Of a DNA stretch of 15,931 nucleotides, positions 5,453 to 11,301 are shown in pieces. The notes beneath the pieces are model-generated. The model had not been told where the DNA came from, did no database searches, and saw only the letters and a program-made list of their open reading frames with translations. Source of the DNA: RUG14223 sp051881075 (GTDB lineage Bacteria; Bacillota; Clostridia; Oscillospirales; Acutalibacteraceae); contig JBJEPE010000039.1 in NCBI GenBank assembly GCA_051881075.1, forward strand, positions 1-15,931, in the 5' to 3' direction. The position numbers and the translations under genes were made by a program. Within the stretch, counting starts at the first letter, position 1, and every line of letters begins with the position of its first letter.

Positions 5453-7132
5453 ATGAGTGAAGTAAAAAATACCGAAGAAGTAATTGCAGAAAATTTTATA
5501 CATGATTTTATTGTAGAGGATATAGCCGAGGGAGGCAGATTTGAAGGAAAAAAGGTGCATACACGCTTTCCGCCTGAGCCAAACGGGTATCTGCATATCG
5601 GCCATGCAAAGGCTATCTGCATAGACTTTGCAACTGCTGAAAAATTCGGCGGAATGTGTAATCTGCGTATGGACGACACAAACCCGACCAAAGAGGATGT
5701 GGAGTATGTAGACGCTATTAAGGAGGATATCAAGTGGCTTGGCTTCACTTGGGACGACAGATTTTATTATGCCTCAGATTACTTTGATAAGATGTATGAA
5801 TGCGCTGTAGAACTCATTAATAAGGGACTTGCATATGTATGCGAGCTTACCCCTGATGAGATGCGTGAAAACAGAGGCGACTTAACACATCCTGCCGTAA
5901 GTCCTTACAGAGACAGACCTATTGAAGAAAGCCTGGATTTATTCAACAGAATGAAAAACGGCGAGTTTGAGGACGGCAAGATGACGCTCAGAGCTAAAAT
6001 CGACCTTACATCAGGCAATTTTAACATGAGAGATCCCGTAATATACAGAATAAACAGACTGCATCATCACAGAACAGGCGATAAGTGGTGTATTTATCCT
6101 ATGTATGACTTTGCACATCCCATAGAGGACGCTATTGAGGGCATTACACACTCACTCTGTTCATTGGAATTTGAGGATCACAGACCGCTCTATGATTGGG
6201 TTATCAATAACGTGACCCTGCCGGCCGCTCCACGTCAGATAGAGTTTGCAAGGCTTGGCATAAACAATACCGTTATGAGTAAGCGTAAGCTAAGAGCGCT
6301 TGTAGAGGGTAATTACGTAAGCGGATGGGATGATCCGAGAATGCCTACTTTGTGTGGATTACGCAGACGTGGTTATACACCGCAATCTATACGTAATTTC
6401 TGCGACAGAATAGGTGTTTCTAAGGTAAACAGCACCGTTGAGTACAGTTTTTTAGAGCATTGTCTGCGTGAGGATCTCAACGAAACCGCACAAAGAGCAA
6501 TGGCTGTGCTTAACCCGATAAAGCTTGTTATAACTAACTATCCTGAGGATCTTGTAGAGGAATTTGAGGTTGAAAATAATCCAAACAGACCTGAGGACGG
6601 CACACGTAAGGTAACATTCTCAAGAGAGGTTTATATAGAGGCAGACGACTTTATGGAAACTCCGGTTAAGGGATATTTCAGAATGTTCCCCGGCAATGAG
6701 GTACGCTTAAAGACAACCTACATTGTGCGTTGCACAGGCTGTAAAAAGGATGAAAACGGCAATGTTGTAGAGGTTTATGCTGAGTATGACCCTGCCACTA
6801 GGGGAGGAAATGCTCCCGACGGAAGAAAGATAAAGGGTACTATTCATTGGGTAGATGCCCAAAATTGCGTTAATGCAGAGGTAAGGGTATATGATAACCT
6901 GTTCACTGTGCCTGACCCTGATGTAGGCGACAGAAACTTCCTTGATTACCTGAACGAAAATTCGCTTGTAGTTCTTAATAACTGTAAGCTTGAAAGCTCA
7001 CTTGCTGAAAATACACTCGGCAAGTCATATCAGTTTATGCGACTTGGCTATTTCTGTGTAGATAAGGACAGTACGCCGGATAAGCTTATATTTAACCGCA
7101 GCGTATCACTCAAGGACGGCTTTAAACGCTGA
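5453..7132 (+). CDS. glnS: Glutaminyl-tRNA synthetase
   Basis: 559 residues, matching bacterial GlnRS length. The N-terminal catalytic core has 'RFPPEPNGYLHIGHAKA' with HIGH at 48-51, and the second signature 'NNTVMSKRKL' (VMSKR, 274-278). 'RMDDTNPTKEDVEYVDAIKEDI' (72-93) is diagnostic of GlnRS over GluRS. The C-terminal half (about 345-550) is the two-barrel anticodon-binding region. It charges tRNA-Gln directly, so this organism does not depend wholly on the GatCAB route for Gln-tRNA. GlnRS is patchy in Bacillota and is generally held to have spread by horizontal transfer. CGGAGGA (5436-5442) lies 10 bases before ATG. A bidirectional terminator follows. Confidence 0.97.
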   Translation: MSEVKNTEEVIAENFIHDFIVEDIAEGGRFEGKKVHTRFPPEPNGYLHIGHAKAICIDFATAEKFGGMCNLRMDDTNPTKEDVEYVDAIKEDIKWLGFTWDDRFYYASDYFDKMYECAVELINKGLAYVCELTPDEMRENRGDLTHPAVSPYRDRPIEESLDLFNRMKNGEFEDGKMTLRAKIDLTSGNFNMRDPVIYRINRLHHHRTGDKWCIYPMYDFAHPIEDAIEGITHSLCSLEFEDHRPLYDWVINNVTLPAAPRQIEFARLGINNTVMSKRKLRALVEGNYVSGWDDPRMPTLCGLRRRGYTPQSIRNFCDRIGVSKVNSTVEYSFLEHCLREDLNETAQRAMAVLNPIKLVITNYPEDLVEEFEVENNPNRPEDGTRKVTFSREVYIEADDFMETPVKGYFRMFPGNEVRLKTTYIVRCTGCKKDENGNVVEVYAEYDPATRGGNAPDGRKIKGTIHWVDAQNCVNAEVRVYDNLFTVPDPDVGDRNFLDYLNENSLVVLNNCKLESSLAENTLGKSYQFMRLGYFCVDKDSTPDKLIFNRSVSLKDGFKR

Positions 7133-7170
7133 TAAAATAAAGCGGAAATTCATAATAACAATGACATAAT

Positions 7171-7217
7171 AAAAAAATTCTCCCATTCCTTATAAATAGG
7201 TATGGGAGATAATTTTT
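7171..7217. terminator. Bidirectional terminator between glnS and the minus-strand gene
   Basis: CTCCCAT (7180-7186) pairs with ATGGGAG (7202-7208), and after one T-T mismatch CCT (7188-7190) pairs with AGG (7198-7200). Seven A residues precede the stem (7171-7177) and five T residues follow (7213-7217), so a U run is made in either direction. The T run overlaps the stop codon of the convergent gene. Confidence 0.9.
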
Positions 7218-7557
7218 ACGCTTTTATATTTTGTTTACGCAGTTTTCTTTTTTCTTCTCGGCGTAATTTCCGTATGTAACGTTTCTTTTCACGAGGAAAT
7301 TTTTTAAAGAATAATTCATCACCTAATATTATTCGCAATGCTCTAATTTCTCTAAAATATAGAATTATTCCTGCTACGGCTATTATGATAGCTATGTATA
7401 GAATGAGCAAGATTGTCCACCAATATCCAAGCTTGTCTGCTGAGCAGAATAAAAGTATAGGAGGTAACGAGCCAAGTGTAAATGCCGGAATGACAAAAAT
7501 CAATGCTTGTAATGATGGTGGAATATTGTCTATTATTTTTTGTATGCGATAGTACAT
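7216..7557 (-). CDS. Small two-helix membrane protein with basic tail, function unknown
   Basis: 113 residues on the minus strand. Two hydrophobic helices (about 17-38 and 46-68) are followed by an unusually basic, likely cytosolic tail: about half of residues 85-113 are Lys or Arg, as in 'KKRYIRKLRREEKRKLRK'. I recognise no family. The tail could bind nucleic acid, ribosome or acidic lipid, but this is only suggested by composition. Bases before the ATG at 7557 lack a clear Shine-Dalgarno sequence, so the true start is uncertain. Against a chance reading frame are the matching bidirectional terminator and a minus-strand extended -10 (TGGTATAAT) 33 bp upstream. The gene sits alone, convergent with glnS and divergent from the two-component operon. 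Confidence 0.65.
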   Translation of the reverse strand: MYYRIQKIIDNIPPSLQALIFVIPAFTLGSLPPILLFCSADKLGYWWTILLILYIAIIIAVAGIILYFREIRALRIILGDELFFKKFPREKKRYIRKLRREEKRKLRKQNIKA

Positions 7558-7589
7558 AGTTGCAACACAGCCTTATTTATATTTTTATA

Positions 7590-7598
7590 ATTATACCA
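7590..7598 (-). promoter_or_regulatory. Extended -10 promoter of the minus-strand gene
   Basis: On the minus strand TGGTATAAT is an extended -10. A hexamer TAGAAG lies 17 bp upstream and is a poor -35, which is usual for extended -10 promoters. The predicted start is near 7583. Confidence 0.5.
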
Positions 7599-7667
7599 CG
7601 AATATTCACTTGCTTCTACACAAAATTACCTTTTTCTATAAAAACAGCGTTTTTTACAAAAAACTAC

Positions 7668-7696
7668 TTGAATTAAGACTTAATACAGTGTAACAT
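7668..7696 (+). promoter_or_regulatory. Promoter of the two-component operon with internal palindrome
   Basis: TTGAAT (7668-7673), 17-bp spacer, TAACAT (7691-7696). The palindrome ATTAAG-A-CTTAAT (7672-7684) overlaps the end of the -35 and the first part of the spacer. A dimeric regulator bound there would block the polymerase; autoregulation by the encoded response regulator is one possibility. Confidence 0.6.
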
Positions 7697-7720
7697 TAAA
7701 AAAGCAGGGGAGATGATAAC

Positions 7721-8395
7721 ATGAGACTCTTATACGCTGAAGACGAGGTTAGTATGTCTGAGGCTGTTACAGAGATATTGACATATCATAAATACACTGT
7801 AGACGCAGTATATGACGGCGAAGAAGCGCTACAGTACGCAATGACTGAAAACTATGACGGAATAATTCTTGATATAATGATGCCTAAGCTTAACGGTATA
7901 GAGGTGCTTAGCCGCTTACGTGACAGTGGGTGTAAAACCCCAATACTGTTACTTACTGCAAAATCTGCGGTAGAGGATAGGATAAGGGGTTTGAATATGG
8001 GTGCTGATGATTATTTACCTAAGCCGTTTGTCATGGGTGAGCTGCTTGCGCGTATAAGGGCGATGCTCAGGCGCAGAGAGGACTTTACGCCTGACATAGT
8101 GCGATACGGTAACGTCTACCTCAATATGCAGAGCTTTGAGTTAGGAACAGATGCACAATCTTTTACATTACCTAAAACAGAATATAAAATAATGGAGCTT
8201 TTAATGCTTAATAAGGGTATTTATGTATCTGCCGAAGATATGCTGACAAAGGTGTGGGGATATGATACCGATGCTGACACTAACAATGTATGGGTATATA
8301 TATCGTATTTGCGCAAACGCCTTGTTGCACTTAATGCAAATGTAGAGATAAAGGCAAAAAGGGGAGTTGGCTATACGTTGGAGGCGATAAAATGA
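7721..8395 (+). CDS. OmpR-family response regulator
   Basis: 224 residues, the standard OmpR/PhoB size. The receiver domain (1-118) has the acidic pair Glu7/Asp8, the phospho-acceptor Asp51 in 'IILDIMMPKLNG', Thr79 and Lys101 ('YLPKPF'). The winged-helix DNA-binding domain occupies about 124-224, with 'VWVYISYLRKRL' as the recognition-helix region and a final 'RGVGYTLEA' wing. It is phosphorylated by the histidine kinase encoded next and binds promoter DNA as a dimer. The ribosome site AGGGGAGA (7706-7713) is 7 bases before ATG. The stop codon overlaps the kinase start (ATGA), so translation is coupled. Likely targets include its own promoter and the downstream VTC cluster; neither is shown. 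Confidence 0.95.
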   Translation: MRLLYAEDEVSMSEAVTEILTYHKYTVDAVYDGEEALQYAMTENYDGIILDIMMPKLNGIEVLSRLRDSGCKTPILLLTAKSAVEDRIRGLNMGADDYLPKPFVMGELLARIRAMLRRREDFTPDIVRYGNVYLNMQSFELGTDAQSFTLPKTEYKIMELLMLNKGIYVSAEDMLTKVWGYDTDADTNNVWVYISYLRKRLVALNANVEIKAKRGVGYTLEAIK

Positions 8396-9696
8396 TTAAG
8401 ACATTGCAGAAAAAATTTATATTTACCGCTATGATTGCCATTACGGTTTTGTTAGCGGTGCTATTAAGCGGTATTAATATTATCAACGCATGGTCCAACG
8501 CAAATCAGACTACACGTCAGCTTGATATAGTCAGCAACCGTTATTCTAAGTTTGCGGAGCCTGCCATGCCTGCTTCACCGGATATGCCTATGCCTGACGA
8601 TCATATCTTAGGTATGGAGGGCGACAAGGACAAAGATAGGCACAATGACATATTCGGTATGTTGCCTATGAGTGAAAATGCCGAAATGGCGGCTATTTAC
8701 TTTACCGTGAATACTGACGGCAGCGGCGCAATAACTAAGACGGATATAAGCAGGATATCATCGGTGACTATATATAAGGCGGCACAGCTTTTTCAGGAGG
8801 CGTTTAACTCAGGTGAAAGCAAGGGCAAAATTGAAGAATTTAAATATAAGGCGGTAAAGTCTTTTGACAGTGACGAAACAGTGTATATCTTCCTAGATAC
8901 CTCTATGCAGACTTATGCCGTTATGCGTGTTGCGGCGTTATCCGTTCTTATCGGTGTAGTATGTTGGTTTGCAATGCTTTTATTTGTTATACTGTTATCT
9001 AAGAAAATGATAAAACCGATAGCCGAAAATATGGAACGCCAAAAGCAGTTTATCACAGACGCAGGGCATGAGATTAAAACTCCGCTTGCGATAATCATAT
9101 CCAATACAGATGCAATGGAGCTTTTGAACGGTGAAAGTAAGTGGAGCAGAAATATACGTAATCAGGCTGTCAGATTAAGCGGTTTGACAGAGAATTTGCT
9201 GACTCTTGCAAGGCTTGACGAAAGCAGAGATGATACTGTATTTACGCAGGTGGACTTATCCGCCGTAGTGAGCGATATGATACATATGTTTGACGAGGCG
9301 GCACAGCTTAGAAACCTTAGTATACATAAATTTATACAGCCGTCAATAAAGATAAAAGGTGTAAGGGAGCAGGTATATCAGCTTGTTTCAATACTTACGG
9401 ATAATGCCGTAAAGTATGCCGCAAGCGACAGTACGATAACCGTTTCGGTAAGTAGGAGCGATAAGCTTGCCGTGCTTACTTTCAGAAATATATGTACGCA
9501 GTTGCCTGACTGTGATCCCGAAAAGCTGTTTGATAGATTTTACAGAGCTGACACTGCAAGAACACAGAAAAACGGCGGTTACGGTATAGGACTTTCTGCG
9601 GCAAGAGCGATAGTGCAACAGCATGGCGGTACAGTAAACGCAGAGTATGAGGGAGAGAACGTTATAGTATTTACGGCTAAATTGCAGATTATGTGA
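8392..9696 (+). CDS. Sensor histidine kinase with Met/Pro-rich extracellular sensor
   Basis: 434 residues. Membrane helix 1 (about 9-31), an extracellular domain (about 35-175), helix 2 (about 177-203), then a short linker. The HisKA segment has phospho-acceptor His226 in 'DAGHEIKTPLA'. The ATPase domain has Asn338 of the N box ('LTDNAVKYA') and the glycine-rich 'NGGYGIGLSAARAI' (394-407). The sensor domain opens with a Met/Pro/Asp-rich stretch 'EPAMPASPDMPMPDDHILGM' (56-75). This is unlike a folded PAS or Cache domain and may bind a metal or a surface polymer, which is a guess. The gene overlaps the response regulator by 4 bp and ends 78 bp before a terminator hairpin. It senses an external signal and phosphorylates its partner. 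Confidence 0.95.
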   Translation: MIKTLQKKFIFTAMIAITVLLAVLLSGINIINAWSNANQTTRQLDIVSNRYSKFAEPAMPASPDMPMPDDHILGMEGDKDKDRHNDIFGMLPMSENAEMAAIYFTVNTDGSGAITKTDISRISSVTIYKAAQLFQEAFNSGESKGKIEEFKYKAVKSFDSDETVYIFLDTSMQTYAVMRVAALSVLIGVVCWFAMLLFVILLSKKMIKPIAENMERQKQFITDAGHEIKTPLAIIISNTDAMELLNGESKWSRNIRNQAVRLSGLTENLLTLARLDESRDDTVFTQVDLSAVVSDMIHMFDEAAQLRNLSIHKFIQPSIKIKGVREQVYQLVSILTDNAVKYAASDSTITVSVSRSDKLAVLTFRNICTQLPDCDPEKLFDRFYRADTARTQKNGGYGIGLSAARAIVQQHGGTVNAEYEGENVIVFTAKLQIM

Positions 9697-9774
9697 TTTT
9701 TAAATTGCTTATATTTAGGAATAGCATAGAATATATTTATGACAGTTTTATACAAATTCATAATTTATTTACGG

Positions 9775-9802
9775 GGCATTTGCATTTTGCAAGTGCCTTT
9801 TT
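9775..9802 (+). terminator. Terminator after the two-component operon
   Basis: GGCATTTGCA (9775-9784) pairs over 10 bp, one G-T wobble included, with TGCAAGTGCC (9788-9797) around a TTT loop. Five T residues follow. It separates the two-component unit from the VTC cluster, which must therefore have its own promoter or rely on readthrough. Confidence 0.88.
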
Positions 9803-9889
9803 AAGTTTAATTTAAGGTTTCGGTATTATTATCTATACCTGTAAAGTTTATATAACTGCTTGTATTATTTAAAGAAGGGAGTGGATAAT
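9803..9889 (+). promoter_or_regulatory. Upstream region of the VTC cluster with a small inverted repeat
   Basis: I cannot fix a promoter here with confidence. An inverted repeat GGTAT (9822-9826) / ATACC (9835-9839) surrounds AT-rich sequence, and -10-like hexamers occur around 9824 and 9850. It is a candidate control site for the downstream genes. Confidence 0.35.
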
Positions 9890-10561
9890 ATGAAATTTCG
9901 GCACGAATGGAAACACGAAATAAGCTACAGCGACCTTATAACATTAAGGCAAAGACTGTCCGCAATAGCACAAAGAGATACACACTGTGTAAACGGTAAG
10001 TATGAGATACGCAGTCTTTACTTTGATGACATGTATGATACGGCATTACGTGAGAAGCTGGACGGCGTGGCGGTAAGGGAAAAGTTCAGAATACGCTATT
10101 ACAACGGCGATAAATCATTTATTTGCCTTGAAAAGAAAAGTAAAGTAAACGGACTTTGCAATAAGCAGAGCGTGCTTATTACCGAGGCCGAGGCACAAAG
10201 CTTGATTGACGGTGACTATTCATGGATGAAAATAAGCGGCAGAGATCTTGTTACCGAGCTATATTCAAAGATGATGTCAAGAGGCATTCGTCCTAAGACT
10301 ATCGTAGATTACACAAGAGAGCCGTTTGTATATCCTTACGGTAATGTACGTGTTACTGTAGACTATAACATAAGGACAGGACTTATGTGTACGGACTTTT
10401 TAAACCCTGATTGCATAACAATTACCGCAGGTGAGCCTATAATATTACTTGAAGTAAAGTGGGACGAATTTTTACCTAGCGTAATAAAACACGCAATTCA
10501 GTTGGACGGACGCAGAGCACAGGCATTCTCTAAGTATGCCGCCTGCCGTATATACGGATGA
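9890..10561 (+). CDS. VTC-domain protein (polyphosphate polymerase-like)
   Basis: 223 residues, essentially one VTC domain with no SPX domain and no membrane helix. The tunnel-fold features known from yeast Vtc4 are recognisable: 'KYEIRSLYFDD' (37-47), the basic strand 'REKFRIRYY' (63-71), 'CLEKKSKVNG' (79-88), 'RPKTIVDYTREPF' (134-146), and the late acidic-basic strand 'ILLEVKWDEF' (185-194) with Glu188 in the likely metal-binding position. 'SKYAACR' (214-220) closes the domain. The family makes polyphosphate from ATP at a membrane; bacterial members are mostly untested, so activity is inferred. ATG at 9890 has AAGGGAG (9875-9881) 8 bases upstream; an in-frame upstream start at 9860 lacks a site. 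DUF4956 and CotH genes follow, gaps 34 and 13 bp. Confidence 0.9.
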   Translation: MKFRHEWKHEISYSDLITLRQRLSAIAQRDTHCVNGKYEIRSLYFDDMYDTALREKLDGVAVREKFRIRYYNGDKSFICLEKKSKVNGLCNKQSVLITEAEAQSLIDGDYSWMKISGRDLVTELYSKMMSRGIRPKTIVDYTREPFVYPYGNVRVTVDYNIRTGLMCTDFLNPDCITITAGEPIILLEVKWDEFLPSVIKHAIQLDGRRAQAFSKYAACRIYG

Positions 10562-10595
10562 TTAAAATTTATCTATATTAAGGAGATTATTAGCA

Positions 10596-11288
10596 ATGAT
10601 TAATTTTTTAGCAACCACAAGTTTTTCTGATATTTTCAAGTCAAATTTCTTAGAGAATATATCAAGCGTAAGTGTGCTTGATATGGCGCTTGCCTTAGTG
10701 CTTGCATTCGGTTTGGGTATGTTTATCTTTTTGATATATAAAAAGACATATTCGGGCATTATGTATTCATCAAGCTTCGGTGTAACGCTTATAGCCTTGA
10801 CAATGATTACTACAATAGTTATCTTGGCGGTAACGTCAAACGTTGTGCTTTCTTTAGGTATGGTCGGTGCATTATCTATCGTAAGATTTCGTACTGCTAT
10901 CAAAGAGCCTCTTGACATTGCATTTTTGTTTTGGTCAATAGCTATCGGAATTATCCTTGCGGCAGGCATGATTCCGCTTGCCGTTATAGGCAGTGTTATC
11001 ATAGGCGTTATTTTACTTGTATTCGTAAACAAAAAGCCGCACGTAAATCCGTACATACTGGTACTTTCATGCACAGACCATGAAAGTGAATCTGCGGCAA
11101 AAGCATTTCTTAAGGATCAGGTACAGCGTTGTGTAGTTAAGAGTAAAACTGCCCAAAAGGGCGCTATAGAGCTTAATATGGAGGTTCGCCTGAAGGACGA
11201 TAACACGGATTTTATAAATATTTTATCTGAAATGAACGGTGTAAACAGTGCGGCTCTGATAAGCTATAACGGAGAATACATGGGCTAA
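10596..11288 (+). CDS. DUF4956 multi-pass membrane protein
   Basis: 230 residues. Hydrophobic segments at about 27-48, 61-80, 83-96, 108-127 and 128-145 give an estimated four or five helices. A soluble C-terminal domain of about 80 residues (150-230) begins 'NPYILVLSC'. The DUF4956 hallmark 'GMVGALSIVRFRTAIKEP' (88-105) is clear: a small-residue helix, an 'RFRTA' arginine cluster, then the conserved 'KEPLDIAFLFWSIAIG'. The family has no proven function but is commonly next to VTC-domain genes. A channel or membrane anchor for the VTC product is a reasonable inference: the VTC protein here has no helices of its own. The ribosome site AAGGAGA (10580-10586) is 9 bases before ATG. The CotH gene starts 13 bp after its stop codon. 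Confidence 0.9.
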   Translation: MINFLATTSFSDIFKSNFLENISSVSVLDMALALVLAFGLGMFIFLIYKKTYSGIMYSSSFGVTLIALTMITTIVILAVTSNVVLSLGMVGALSIVRFRTAIKEPLDIAFLFWSIAIGIILAAGMIPLAVIGSVIIGVILLVFVNKKPHVNPYILVLSCTDHESESAAKAFLKDQVQRCVVKSKTAQKGAIELNMEVRLKDDNTDFINILSEMNGVNSAALISYNGEYMG

Positions 11289-11301
11289 AGGAGTGAGTAC
11301 T

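Noticed and set aside
10562..11074. 170-codon minus-strand frame
   Set aside because: It is antisense to the DUF4956 gene, with low-complexity Ile/Thr/Lys composition and no ribosome site.
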